Below, one piece after another: positions 40,852 through 50,397 of a DNA stretch of 64,000 bases; the first letter of the stretch is position 1; every line of letters starts with the position of its first letter. Position numbers and translations under genes: made by a program. The notes beneath the pieces were generated by a model. It worked only from the letters and a program-made list of their open reading frames with translations. It ran no database searches and was not told the origin of the DNA. Source of the DNA: Formosa sediminum (GTDB taxonomy: Bacteria > Bacteroidota > Bacteroidia > Flavobacteriales > Flavobacteriaceae); the NCBI RefSeq assembly GCF_007197735.1, contig NZ_CP041637.1:1798001-1862000 (forward strand), in the 5' to 3' direction.

Positions 40852-43596
40852 TTAGCGTTTTAAACTAAAATGTGATTTAAAAGTTCTGCCATCGTTTAGG
40901 GTTAATGTAAACCAATAATCGTCTGAGGGTAAAGGTCTGCCATTTAATGTCCCATCCCAACCTTCATCAGTTGTTCTTAATTCTTTAACAAGTTTTCCAT
41001 AACGATTAAAAATTAAGATAGTAGATCTTAAAACTAATGTTTGAGATTCATTATCTATTTTCCAAGTATCATGATAGCCGTCTCCGTTTGGTGTGAAAAA
41101 TTTTGGAAACCCTAAAACATCAACATGTCCTTCTGTTATTCCACAATTATTTTTGGTGTCTTTAACTTTTACGATATAATGACCAGGATATACATTAGTA
41201 AAATAATTACTGGATTGGTATGCAGTATAAGCAATGCCGTCTTTAAATAAGGCATATTCGTAATTTCCTAAACCATTAGCTTTAACGGTAACAGTATTAA
41301 TATCTCTTAAATCGTTTACTTCAATACTTGTTATAGTGGCTGGTCCAGATTCTTCTAAGTTAAATGTTTTTAGGGTTACACATTTTGTGGCTTTTTCTGT
41401 GATGGCAACTTCATAATTTCCTACCGGTGAAGTTGTATACTCGTATTGTGTAGCACCAAGAATAGCAGTGTCATCTATAAACCATTGATAGGTGTAATTG
41501 TCTATTTCTGAATTTAAAGTGCCTGAATTTAAAGTGACTTCTGTTCCTGTACAATAGTAAGCAGTTTCTGTTAATACAGGGGCGTCTTGCGCGGTTAATG
41601 TAAAGGTTTGGTCTGTATAACATCCTGTTTTATTGTAAGTGGCACGTGCATATATTATTTGATTACTCGTTGTACTTACATAAGAATTGCTAGAGGTAAT
41701 TGGGCTAGCTGCTGTGGTTTCTGGATTAGTTTCGTAAAAAGTAATATCTGCATCAGAACTCACAATAGCAGTATTTAGATTAAACACTGTAAGTCCGTCA
41801 TTATACGGTAAGGTAGTATCGCATTGAGATAAATCCTGTGTTTCTAGTGTTGGTGTGTCAATTAATTGAATAGAAAAGGTAGTAATATCATAACAACTTG
41901 TGTGATTTAAATTTTCTACTCTAGCATAAATATCTTGGGTTTGAAATAAATTCTGATAATTGCTAGGAGCAACAATAGCATTAGTATCAGATTCTGCATC
42001 TGCTAGTGTTTCAAAATAAACAACTTGATACTCTTCATTGCTCTGGTTGCCTAGAATAGCGTTATCATTTATAGTTAAATTTATTGTTTCTGTATCATCA
42101 TTATTAAAATCACAAATATCGGTAATGTTATTTGCTGGATTTGCTACAGGTATGTCGTAATACGTTACATAAGCTTCTCCTTCTAAAAGTTCACAAACTG
42201 TAGCGCTGTCTGGAGTAATAAGCACTTTGTAGAGTCCTTCTTGATTGGCTTCCATTTTCCAAGGTTCAGATTGATTTTCTAATTTTTCACCATTAAATGT
42301 CCAATAGTAATCTGCATTAGTAATTTCATCAGCTTGTAATGTGTAAGTTTTTCCAGTACATAAGGGTAAAATGCTTGTTTCAATACCGTCGCTGGCATGA
42401 ATAATATCAATTTTTTGATTGAAAAAGGATTGAATAAATGGAGGTAAACCTTGTGTGGAATTATTTCCGCCTAAATCAATAGCATTGTGTTTATAGCTTG
42501 CATTTGTTCCTGCTGCATTAGGGTTTTCTATAACACCTAAATAGGGTAATCCGGTATCGTAAGTAGACGCAAGCGCACGATAAATTCTTCCATCAGGTCC
42601 CAATTGTAATGCACCTCTAAATAAATTTCTGTTATCTAAAATAACTTGTGAATTTGAAATATCATCGGCATCTAAATCGTATTGAAGTAGCGCTGAGGTG
42701 TGTTTGGTAGAATCATAAGAATCTAAACCATTATAGTCATTCGAGGCATGGATATATAAATATTTATTGTTAGGCGAGAATTCCGCTCCATAAGATCTAT
42801 TGCCTGTTGTGCCTTGAATTAAGATTTGTTTTTGCCCACTAACAACACCAGTTTCGGTATTAAAATCGTATAAAAATAAACCATCACCAACATTTGCACT
42901 AACTAGTTTTGTGCCATCAGGAGAAAATTTTAATGCACCACGGCGTTCTGTAATAGTAGAACTTATAATTGATTTTACTGGAACAGTATTAATGGAGTCT
43001 GCAGTAATTGAATAGGCATAAAACGTATTAAACGCTAAATTATCATTTTGCCCAGATGCAGTAGATAAGGTTATAACCCAAATAGATTGAGTTTCGCAAT
43101 CTTTTACAATGGCACTTAATTTTTCAGAACTGTAGGCTAGTAAATTTTTGTTTTTACTGATAACACTGCCTAAACCTCCATTTTTTGTCATGTCTACTAT
43201 GGAGTAATTAAAGCCTTGACTCGTATCTCCAGAACTTTCAATAGTGTCTACAGTAAAAATATAAAATAAATGATTGTTTTCGTCTCCTGGAAAAGGTACA
43301 ACAATAGCCGACTGTGTACTAGAGGAATTACCAAATAAACCACTTTCCATAATTTGATGATTTTTATTGTATACAGTAGTTCCATCTGTATAAAATAAAA
43401 GGTTCCCATTTTCATCAGATATAGACGATGAGCCTTCGTAGGTATCTATTCTTCCATCTAAAAGTGCAGTAACTTCACCTGTATTAGAGTTAAAATGTAT
43501 TCCTGCATTTTCGCCAAAATACCAATTGGCTGCTTCGTATTGAGCAAAAAGGAAACCATGCAATAAAATTGTAAGAACGGTTAAGGTGTATTTCAT
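40852..43596 (-). CDS. Large secreted protein with T9SS type B sorting domain
   Basis: 914 residues. Signal peptide ends near residue 18 (LLHGFLFAQ). Residues about 20-400 are WD40-like beta-propeller repeats (ENGNLLFYTDGTTVYNKNHQIMES, KFSPDGTKLVSANVG, FSPNNKYLYIHA). Three or more Ig/PKD-like modules rich in Thr and Asn follow (VICELLEG-type and DLSQCDTTLPYNDG segments). The last 85 residues FPKFFTPNGDGYHDTWKID...IFNRYGKLVKEL...GWDGTLNGRPLPSDDYWFTL are the CHU_C/TIGR04131 domain that directs export through the type IX system and surface attachment linked to gliding. Likely a cell-surface protein; ligand unknown. Confidence 0.93.
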   Translation of the reverse strand: MKYTLTVLTILLHGFLFAQYEAANWYFGENAGIHFNSNTGEVTALLDGRIDTYEGSSSISDENGNLLFYTDGTTVYNKNHQIMESGLFGNSSSTQSAIVVPFPGDENNHLFYIFTVDTIESSGDTSQGFNYSIVDMTKNGGLGSVISKNKNLLAYSSEKLSAIVKDCETQSIWVITLSTASGQNDNLAFNTFYAYSITADSINTVPVKSIISSTITERRGALKFSPDGTKLVSANVGDGLFLYDFNTETGVVSGQKQILIQGTTGNRSYGAEFSPNNKYLYIHASNDYNGLDSYDSTKHTSALLQYDLDADDISNSQVILDNRNLFRGALQLGPDGRIYRALASTYDTGLPYLGVIENPNAAGTNASYKHNAIDLGGNNSTQGLPPFIQSFFNQKIDIIHASDGIETSILPLCTGKTYTLQADEITNADYYWTFNGEKLENQSEPWKMEANQEGLYKVLITPDSATVCELLEGEAYVTYYDIPVANPANNITDICDFNNDDTETINLTINDNAILGNQSNEEYQVVYFETLADAESDTNAIVAPSNYQNLFQTQDIYARVENLNHTSCYDITTFSIQLIDTPTLETQDLSQCDTTLPYNDGLTVFNLNTAIVSSDADITFYETNPETTAASPITSSNSYVSTTSNQIIYARATYNKTGCYTDQTFTLTAQDAPVLTETAYYCTGTEVTLNSGTLNSEIDNYTYQWFIDDTAILGATQYEYTTSPVGNYEVAITEKATKCVTLKTFNLEESGPATITSIEVNDLRDINTVTVKANGLGNYEYALFKDGIAYTAYQSSNYFTNVYPGHYIVKVKDTKNNCGITEGHVDVLGFPKFFTPNGDGYHDTWKIDNESQTLVLRSTILIFNRYGKLVKELRTTDEGWDGTLNGRPLPSDDYWFTLTLNDGRTFKSHFSLKR

Positions 43597-43636
43597 GTAT
43601 TAGGGAGAACAAGGCTATTATTAAACCTCTAATATA

Positions 43637-44461
43637 TTATAAATCTCTTTTCATTAATAATTTATGAGATAAAAAGACGAAAATAGCAGTCCAAATTAAT
43701 ACAATAAACAGGTCTGAACTATGTACAGCATAATCATAAATCATGTCTGTTTTCTCAGGAAATTTAGTCATCATAACACGCTGAAATGGTTGTTTAATAA
43801 GGTTATACATTGATTTTAGAGGGAAAAATCCTTGGATTTTTTCAGCAAGATCTCCACCTGCTTGCCATGCGATAAGACCAAAACCAATCCACTCAACAAT
43901 ATATAATACAAAAAGAGCACCAAGAGCAAAAGCCGATCGTTTCACTAGCATTGCTAAAAATAAGCATAGACTAAAAAAGCCAACCAATTTTACAAAGTAG
44001 GCCAATAAGAATTGTGTTTCTCTAAAAATAATACTTATTTCTGTATAACTAGAGTAATATAAACCTATACAAAATGTAGCAATCCCGATTAAGATTGTGG
44101 CTATTAAAGAGAAGAATACTATAGTGTAAAATTTAGATAAAATAAATTCTTTTTTACTTAATCCGTCAATTAAATTTTGCTTAATTGTTTTGTTGCTGTA
44201 CTCATTACCAATCATACTTACTACAACTATAGCAAAGAAAAATTTAAATTGTGAGGCAAAAAATGTGGTAATATGCCAGATAATTGGAAAATTAAAAATA
44301 CCTAATTCTCCTAATTCTAATGTAAATAAACCAAAGAAGTTAATTTTTATAGAAGATAAAATTAGCACTGTAAATGGTAAAATAAAAGAGATAAAAATCA
44401 ATACTTTACTGGCACGATTAAGTAACAGTTTTTGTAGTTCTAAATTTAAAAGTCTTAACAT
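43637..44461 (-). CDS. ABC-2 type transporter permease
   Basis: 274 residues with six membrane helices. The MIGNEYSNKTIKQNLIDGLSKKEFILSKF segment (near 85-115) is the characteristic cytoplasmic loop of ABC-2 permeases that partner with NatA/CcmA-type ATPases. It follows the ATPase gene by 18 bases. Substrate unknown. Confidence 0.88.
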   Translation of the reverse strand: MLRLLNLELQKLLLNRASKVLIFISFILPFTVLILSSIKINFFGLFTLELGELGIFNFPIIWHITTFFASQFKFFFAIVVVSMIGNEYSNKTIKQNLIDGLSKKEFILSKFYTIVFFSLIATILIGIATFCIGLYYSSYTEISIIFRETQFLLAYFVKLVGFFSLCLFLAMLVKRSAFALGALFVLYIVEWIGFGLIAWQAGGDLAEKIQGFFPLKSMYNLIKQPFQRVMMTKFPEKTDMIYDYAVHSSDLFIVLIWTAIFVFLSHKLLMKRDL

Positions 44462-44479
44462 AGTTTTGATTTTTGTGGC

Positions 44480-45376
44480 TTATTGGTTGTCTGTTAATTG
44501 TAAAAATTGCTCTTCTAAGCTTTGTTTGCGCTTTACTAAATGAGAAAGAATAATACCTTTTTCAAATAAAAGTTTATTTAATTCTAGAGCATCTAAGGGT
44601 TCATTTAATAAAACTCTTAAAATGCCTTGGTCTTCTGTAATTGCACCAAAAAGGTTGTTAGATTCTATAAATGTTCTAAGCGCGGTTTCATTATCAGATT
44701 TTAATTCAAAAAAGCCATGACTTGCTATCATTGTATCTACACGGCCAGAGTATAATTTTACCCCTTTTCTTAAAACAACCACATGTGAACATACTTTTTC
44801 AACTTCATCTAAGAGGTGAGAAGCTAATAAAATAGTCGTTCCATTTTGGGCAATTTGTTTAATTATTTCTCTAATTTGATGGATACCTTGCGGGTCTAAT
44901 CCATTTGTTGGCTCGTCTAAAATTAGTATTTCAGGATCGTTTAAAAGTGCAGAAGCAATGGCTAAGCGTTGTTTCATCCCTAAAGAAAAGCTTTGAAATT
45001 TGCTATTTTTTCTATCCAACAAACCTACAACTTCTAATTTTTCTTCAATTTTATTAAGCGTTATGCCTTTAATTTTACATACGAGTTTTAAATTCTGGTA
45101 TGCGGTCATGTAGGGATAAAAGTTGGGCCGTTCTATGATTGCACCTACTTTTTTTAAGGCGTTATGTGTAGAAATACTTCCGTCGAACCAACTAAAATCG
45201 CCTGATGTTTTATTAACAACATTTAAAACAATACCTAATGTGGTTGATTTTCCGCTACCGTTAGGTCCTAGAATGCCGTATACATTTCCTTTTTTAATGG
45301 TAAATGATAAATTATTAACAGCCGTGAGTGGACCAAATTTTTTTGTAAGGTTATTAATTGTGAGTATGTCTGCCAA
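44480..45376 (-). CDS. ABC transporter ATP-binding protein
   Basis: About 298 residues from a TTG at 45376 (reads MADILTINNLTKKFG). The open frame extends to another TTG at 45436, but the extra 20 residues do not look like an ABC N-terminus and there is no ATG ahead of Walker A. Walker A GPNGSGKST, the Q-loop segment IERPNFYPYMT, signature SFSLGMKQRLAIA, Walker B ILILDEPTNGLDP and switch LLASHLLDEVEK are all present. The C-terminal domain is of the DUF4162 kind. Operon with the permease; divergent from the unknown gene at 45473. Confidence 0.9.
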   Translation of the reverse strand: MADILTINNLTKKFGPLTAVNNLSFTIKKGNVYGILGPNGSGKSTTLGIVLNVVNKTSGDFSWFDGSISTHNALKKVGAIIERPNFYPYMTAYQNLKLVCKIKGITLNKIEEKLEVVGLLDRKNSKFQSFSLGMKQRLAIASALLNDPEILILDEPTNGLDPQGIHQIREIIKQIAQNGTTILLASHLLDEVEKVCSHVVVLRKGVKLYSGRVDTMIASHGFFELKSDNETALRTFIESNNLFGAITEDQGILRVLLNEPLDALELNKLLFEKGIILSHLVKRKQSLEEQFLQLTDNQ

Positions 45377-45472
45377 AATAGATGGTTTTGTGGTTATAGT
45401 AGTAAGACGAATATCCGTAAAATTTGTTACAAGCAACTAAATAAAAGCTTAAAATTGAGTAATTTTGTGTTT

Positions 45473-46534
45473 ATGGATGATTTAAAGATATCAAAAAAGA
45501 AACCCTCATTCCCAATTACTGAAAAATTAGATCGGTATTTATCGGAGTATAATAGAAACATTGAATTGCCTATTTTCTATGAAGATTTATTACGTTTTCA
45601 AGGGGCTATAACGGTATACGATAAAGATGACGAGGATACCCTTTGGCTTAGGGTGTATTATAATGACTACGAGCGCGAAGAAATTGATTTGTCTTTAAAA
45701 CGTGTATACTCCAATTTGGTGTCTGATGGGAACGATAAGATATTTCAATTTTTAAGTGTAGATTCTATAGATTTTTGCACGTTTGGAAATTCTCAGCCAT
45801 TTCGTATAAAAGTTCGTAATATTTTAAATGATAATTATACTCATTTTTATATTAAAAAAGCCGATGCTTCTCGTGTATATGGTTTAGAATTAGAGCATAT
45901 GTTGTCGCCTAATAGCCTTAACTTTTTAGTTTATAAAAATACTTTAATTGAAGAGCATATTGCGGGTATACCTGGTGATGTGTTTATTAAAGACATGCTG
46001 CCTAATTGTACATCTTCAGAAAAATCACAGATAGCAAAAGAGTTTGTTAAGTTTAATGAACGTTGTATGATTCGTTTGTTAGGCGATATGCGTTCTTATA
46101 ATTATGTGGTAATACCAACACACGATTTTGATCAGATTGTATATAAAGTACGTGCTATAGATTTTGATCAGCAATGTTATGAAGGTAAATTTAATATTTA
46201 TAGACCGCAGTTTTTTAAAGAAAACCAGACTATGGTAAAACTGGTAAAAGAGAAAATTAGTGATACTTCTATAGATCAATATAAAGTTGAAGAACGTTCT
46301 ATTATTGCTAAACGTGTGATTAGTTATAAAAAACGTCTTAACAAGTTAATAGATTGTATGATAGATGATGAAATTTCTTCTAAAGAAAATGTAGAGCAAT
46401 TAGGGTCTATAATTTATAACTATACGTTAGATATGAATTTTAGACATAGTAACTCTATGGGGGAAATATTAAAGCATGGTTTAGACTTTGTAAAACGAAA
46501 TTATGAAGATGTAAACATGAAAAAACTCATGTAA
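45473..46534 (+). CDS. Conserved hypothetical cytosolic protein
   Basis: 353 residues from the ATG at 45473 (MDDLKISKKKPSFPIT); the frame opens six codons earlier at a TTG. No membrane or signal segments. It mixes charged beta strands (YDKDDEDTLWLRVYYNDYEREEIDLSLKRVY) with a long helical C-terminal half and a central GDVFIKDMLPN...RLLGDMRSYNYVVIP segment. I do not recognise it. The YKVRAIDFDQQCYEGK segment has the look of a kinase-like D-x-D/Q active loop, but the rest does not confirm that. A TAATTTTG promoter element (45460-45467) lies 5 bases from the ATG. Confidence 0.6.
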   Translation: MDDLKISKKKPSFPITEKLDRYLSEYNRNIELPIFYEDLLRFQGAITVYDKDDEDTLWLRVYYNDYEREEIDLSLKRVYSNLVSDGNDKIFQFLSVDSIDFCTFGNSQPFRIKVRNILNDNYTHFYIKKADASRVYGLELEHMLSPNSLNFLVYKNTLIEEHIAGIPGDVFIKDMLPNCTSSEKSQIAKEFVKFNERCMIRLLGDMRSYNYVVIPTHDFDQIVYKVRAIDFDQQCYEGKFNIYRPQFFKENQTMVKLVKEKISDTSIDQYKVEERSIIAKRVISYKKRLNKLIDCMIDDEISSKENVEQLGSIIYNYTLDMNFRHSNSMGEILKHGLDFVKRNYEDVNMKKLM

Positions 46535-47053
46535 TTAATTCCAGTTTTCGTCAAAATCTAAATTGTCATAATCGTTTAAATCAAAGTCATCATCAAACTC
46601 GTCGTAGTCTTCTAAATCATCTTCGGCTTCAAAGTTTCTTTCTGGTACTTCGTCTGGAATTTGGCCATGTACAAACATCAAGTTGGGGTAATCTACACCT
46701 TCTACTTCGTCTACTATTTCAGCTAATTCAACAAAAAAGGTCCACATATTAAAGAAATCGTAAACATAAATTAGTTTAGTTTGTTCGCTGTTTAAAATGC
46801 TATCTAAAGTTATAGAATTCATTAAGCGTACAGACTCTAAACCATCACTTAAATCAAATAAAGAGAACTCTTCACCCTGATTCCATTCATCATCACTTAG
46901 ATAAAATGATGCCATTTCATTACCATCAAACCCGAAAGCTTGTGTAATAATATTGTGTAAATCTTCTAAGGTATCGTCTTTACGAATTTCTAAATCGCGA
47001 AAAACATCCTCTTCTGTATCGTTGTCTAATATTATTCTGAATCTATAAATCAT
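46535..47053 (-). CDS. pRiA4b ORF-3-like (IS1096 passenger TnpR family) protein
   Basis: 172 residues. The first 125 match the pRiA4b ORF-3 fold: YRFRIILDNDTEEDVFRDLEIRKDDTLEDLHNIITQAFGFDG, then DLSDGLESVRLMNSITLDSIL and YVYDFFNMWTFFVELAEI. The last 40 residues are almost pure Asp/Glu (EDDLEDYDEFDDDFDLNDYDNLDFD). Despite the family name no transposase or terminal repeat is nearby, so this is an ordinary chromosomal gene. Starts 37 bases after ctaA on the same strand. Confidence 0.8.
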   Translation of the reverse strand: MIYRFRIILDNDTEEDVFRDLEIRKDDTLEDLHNIITQAFGFDGNEMASFYLSDDEWNQGEEFSLFDLSDGLESVRLMNSITLDSILNSEQTKLIYVYDFFNMWTFFVELAEIVDEVEGVDYPNLMFVHGQIPDEVPERNFEAEDDLEDYDEFDDDFDLNDYDNLDFDENWN

Positions 47054-47090
47054 GCTGAAAAATTAAAGGTCAAATATACTATTTTTATGA

Positions 47091-48107
47091 TTACTTGCTA
47101 AAGCGATGTAGCATAAATGTCATGGCTGTTAATAAGAAAAATGCACCCACTTGGTGTAATACGCCTAACCATACTGGAACGTATAAAAGCAATGTAAATA
47201 CGCCTAGTAAAAATTGAAATACAACTAATATAAGTATTGCTTTAATAGCTTTTTTCTGATTAATAGTTAATTGTAACGCTCTAGATTTATACCATAATAA
47301 GACTATTAAAGATACTACAACAATTGCAAGCATTCTGTGAACAAATTGGATACCACTTGGGTTTTCTAAAATATTAGCAGTGAAAGAATCGTAGGCATAC
47401 ACACTTGGATGTATAAATTTTCCTTCGTTCATTAAAGGCCAATGATTATGTAATAACCCTGCTTTTAAACCGGCTATAAATGCACCATAAATTATTTGAA
47501 TTAATAATATAATATAGGTGCCTATTATTAGATTTCTATATGTTTTATTTATAATTTTTTTATTGGGGTAAATTAAATCTAATGCGACCCAAAGTGTAGC
47601 TGCAAAAGTTAAAAAAGCTGCGGTTAAGTGTGCTGCTAATCTAAAGTGACTTACATCTGGCATATCTACCAAACCACTTTTTACCATATACCAGCCTAAA
47701 AATCCTTGGAAAGCACCTAAACCTAATAAGATAATACTTTTTTTTATGGTTGAAGTTGTAAGTTGTTTTGTAATTAAAAAATATAAAAATGGGAAGAAAA
47801 ACACCAGACCAATTACACGACCTATAAGTCGGTGTAACCATTCCCAAAAATAAATACTTTTAAAATCGCTTAGGGTAAAATGAGAATTGTAATGTTTAAA
47901 CTCTGGATGTTGTTGGTATAATTTAAAAGCGTCTTGCCATTCTGTTTCTCCAATTGGGGGGATGGTTCCTGTAATTAATTTATAATTTGAAATTGAAAGT
48001 CCAGAGTCTGTAAGGCGTGTTATACCACCAACGATAACCATAATAAAAATTAAAAAACACCCAGTAAACAACCAGTAAATTACGTTTTTATTGTCTTTTG
48101 TTTTCAT
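47091..48107 (-). CDS. ctaA: Heme A synthase (COX15/CtaA family)
   Basis: 338 residues from the ATG at 48107 (MKTKDNKNVIYWLFTG); a GTG at 48131 extends the frame by eight residues with no support. Eight membrane helices. The heme-ligand and substrate motifs are present: GGITRLTDSGLSISNYKLITGTIPP near 25, EWLHRLIGRVIGL (His) near 85, HFRLAAHLTAAF near 153, HNHWPLMNEG near 220 and the late HRMLAIVVVS and HQVGAFF histidines. It oxidises heme O to heme A for cytochrome oxidase. Confidence 0.93.
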   Translation of the reverse strand: MKTKDNKNVIYWLFTGCFLIFIMVIVGGITRLTDSGLSISNYKLITGTIPPIGETEWQDAFKLYQQHPEFKHYNSHFTLSDFKSIYFWEWLHRLIGRVIGLVFFFPFLYFLITKQLTTSTIKKSIILLGLGAFQGFLGWYMVKSGLVDMPDVSHFRLAAHLTAAFLTFAATLWVALDLIYPNKKIINKTYRNLIIGTYIILLIQIIYGAFIAGLKAGLLHNHWPLMNEGKFIHPSVYAYDSFTANILENPSGIQFVHRMLAIVVVSLIVLLWYKSRALQLTINQKKAIKAILILVVFQFLLGVFTLLLYVPVWLGVLHQVGAFFLLTAMTFMLHRFSK

Positions 48108-48228
48108 CTTTTTTGCTTTAAAAAGGGACACAGAATCAGAGATTCCAGAGTTACAGGATTATTAATATGTACGTTTAATTTGTGTAATTAAACTATTGGT
48201 TTTCAATTTTAAGGCACACTTTTAAAGT

Positions 48229-49659
48229 TTAGCTTTCTGTTTTTTTGTTAGGTTCTAAGCCTAACTTTTGTCCTGTTTTTAACATGAGTTTAAAAGCTGC
48301 TTCATATTCATTAGGAATCTCTCCTTCTAAAATAGCTTCTTTAATTACATCCTTTATAATTCCGATTTCTCGAGAGGGTTTTAAATTAAACGTGTCCATA
48401 ATTTCTTCTCCAGAAATTGGAGGCTGAAAATTACGTACATGATCTCGAGCTTCAACTTCAACAATTTTATCTCTAACAATTTTAAAATTATTGTGATATT
48501 TCTTAAACTTTTTAGGATTTTTAGTAGTTATGTCTGCTTCACATAACGTCATTAAATCTTCAACAGCATCTCCAGCATCAAAAATTAATCGTCTAACAGC
48601 AGAGTCTGTAACAATGTCTTGAGCTAATACAATTGGACGCGAGCTCATGAGTACCATTTTCTGAACAAATTTCATCTTATCGTTCAGGGGCATCTTTAAA
48701 CGCTTAAATAAGCGATATACCATTTTAGAACCTTCAAATTCATGACCATGAAAGGTCCAGCCTACTTTTTTACTGAATTTTTTAGTAGGTGCTTTCCCTA
48801 TATCATGCAATAATGCAGCCCAACGCAGCCAGACATTATCAGTGTGTTCTGCAATATTATCTACAACTTCTAAGGTGTGATAAAAATTATCTTTGTGCCG
48901 CTGTCCTTCTACTTCATCAATTCCTTTTAAAGCTGTAAGTTCGGGTAAAATATAGTTTAAAAGTTTAGTTTGTTCTAGTAATAAAAATCCTATAGAAGGT
49001 ACTTTACTTTCAAGTATTTTATTTAATTCTACTACAATACGTTCTTTAGTAATGATTTCTAAACGATGACTATTTTTTGTGATGGCATTTAGCGATTCTG
49101 CTTCAATTTCAAAGTTTAGTTGGGTTGCAAATCTAATAGCACGCATCATACGTAATGGGTCGTCGCTATAAGTAATATCTGGATTAAGAGGGGTACGAAT
49201 TATGTTTTTGTCTAAATCTTCAATCCCATTAAATGGGTCTAAAAGATTTCCAAAGCGGTCCTCGTGTAAATCTAAAGCGAGTGCATTAATTGTAAAATCA
49301 CGACGATTTTGGTCGTCTTCTAATGTACCGTCTTCTACAACAGGGTTTCTACTATTTTCGTTATAAGATTCTTTGCGTGCGCCAACAAATTCAATTTCAA
49401 TATCATTATAACGCAACATGGCAGTGCCATATGTTTTAAAAACTTGTACTTGAGGTTTATTTGGTAAATTTTTAGCCACTTCTTTAGCGAGTGCTATACC
49501 GCTACCAATAGCTACAACGTCTATGTCTTTTGCAGAACCACGTTCTAAAATAAAATCGCGAACAAACCCACCAATAACGTAACTATCTAATTGTAGTGTT
49601 TTGGCAGATTGCGAAATAATTTTAAATATGGGGTTCTGTAATGCTGCTTTGTAATTCAT
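48229..49659 (-). CDS. cca: CCA-adding tRNA nucleotidyltransferase with HD domain
   Basis: 476 residues. Class II nucleotidyltransferase head: YVIGGFVRDFILERGSAKDIDVVAIG near 28-52, with the metal aspartates DIDV, then RRDFTINALALDL and the flexible RMMRAIRFATQL. The HD phosphohydrolase domain follows with HKDNFYHTLEVVDNIAEH and LLHDIGKAPTKKF near 285. Adds or repairs the 3' CCA of tRNA. Lies 74 bases downstream of the TsaC-type gene on the same strand. Confidence 0.93.
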   Translation of the reverse strand: MNYKAALQNPIFKIISQSAKTLQLDSYVIGGFVRDFILERGSAKDIDVVAIGSGIALAKEVAKNLPNKPQVQVFKTYGTAMLRYNDIEIEFVGARKESYNENSRNPVVEDGTLEDDQNRRDFTINALALDLHEDRFGNLLDPFNGIEDLDKNIIRTPLNPDITYSDDPLRMMRAIRFATQLNFEIEAESLNAITKNSHRLEIITKERIVVELNKILESKVPSIGFLLLEQTKLLNYILPELTALKGIDEVEGQRHKDNFYHTLEVVDNIAEHTDNVWLRWAALLHDIGKAPTKKFSKKVGWTFHGHEFEGSKMVYRLFKRLKMPLNDKMKFVQKMVLMSSRPIVLAQDIVTDSAVRRLIFDAGDAVEDLMTLCEADITTKNPKKFKKYHNNFKIVRDKIVEVEARDHVRNFQPPISGEEIMDTFNLKPSREIGIIKDVIKEAILEGEIPNEYEAAFKLMLKTGQKLGLEPNKKTES

Positions 49660-49733
49660 TTATAAAATTTCAATTTACAAATCCCAAATTCCAACATATG
49701 TAGTTCGAGATTTGGTGCTTGAAATTTGAGGTG

Positions 49734-50294
49734 TTACTTTCGTATAACTTTCACAATCCCATTGTTACTTAATTTAATAATAGACGATGGTTTTGTGTTC
49801 TTTTTTTCGTGGTGCAAATTTACGACATAGTCTACACCTTTTAAAATATCGGGAGCTATTTCTTTATATGATTTTGGAGTTATGTTACCACTTATGTTTG
49901 CAGATGTCGAGACTATAGCACCATTAAACCGTCTTAATAATTGAAAACAAAACTCATCGTCAGGAATACGAATGGCTATAGTGTTGTCTTCGGCTATTAA
50001 ATTTTGAGCAAGGTTTTGGGGCTCGTCGTAAATAATAGTAATTGGTTCTTCGTGAATATCGAAAATACTATAAGCTGCGTCAGGTATTTTTTTTACATAT
50101 TTTTTTAGCATTCTATCATCTGCAACTAAACAAATTAAGGCTTTGCTATCTTCACGATTTTTAAGTTGAAATATTTTTTTTACAGCTTCTGGATTAGATG
50201 CGTCACAACCAATTCCCCAAACGGTATCTGTAGGGTAGAGTATGAGTCCGCCTGCTTTTAGCGTAGCTACTGCATTTTTTATTTCTGTATTCAT
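49734..50294 (-). CDS. tsaC: L-threonylcarbamoyladenylate synthase (TsaC/Sua5/YrdC family)
   Basis: 186 residues of a single YrdC domain without the Sua5 C-terminal extension. GGLILYPTDTVWGIGCDASNPEAVKKIFQLKNR near 14-47 is the family hallmark; AIRIPDDEFCFQLLRRF and IVSTSANISG near 128 complete the nucleotide pocket. It makes the threonylcarbamoyl-AMP used for t6A at tRNA position 37. YciO-type paralogues look similar; the KxR + SxN pocket here (KNR, STSANISG) fits the active enzymes. Confidence 0.87.
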   Translation of the reverse strand: MNTEIKNAVATLKAGGLILYPTDTVWGIGCDASNPEAVKKIFQLKNREDSKALICLVADDRMLKKYVKKIPDAAYSIFDIHEEPITIIYDEPQNLAQNLIAEDNTIAIRIPDDEFCFQLLRRFNGAIVSTSANISGNITPKSYKEIAPDILKGVDYVVNLHHEKKNTKPSSIIKLSNNGIVKVIRK

Positions 50295-50361
50295 AAATTT
50301 TAATTAGCGATAAATTTTAAAATACAAAGTAACCAAAACAATTTTAAATACGAATCAAATG

Positions 50362-50393
50362 TTGTTAAAAGCAAAAAAGTAATTGTAATTTTG
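50362..50393 (+). promoter_or_regulatory. Predicted promoter for the LPS-kinase-like gene (TTG-N21-TAATTTTG)
   Basis: -33 TTG at 50362-50364, 21-base spacer, -7 TAATTTTG at 50386-50393. The -7 element ends only 4 bases before the ATG at 50398, so transcription would begin at or just after the start codon if the usual distance applies. Confidence 0.55.
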
Positions 50394-50397
50394 TAAG

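Noticed and set aside
46535-47053. pRiA4b ORF-3/IS1096 passenger match as a sign of a mobile element
   Set aside because: No terminal repeats, transposase or target duplications nearby, and it sits in a normal run of housekeeping genes.
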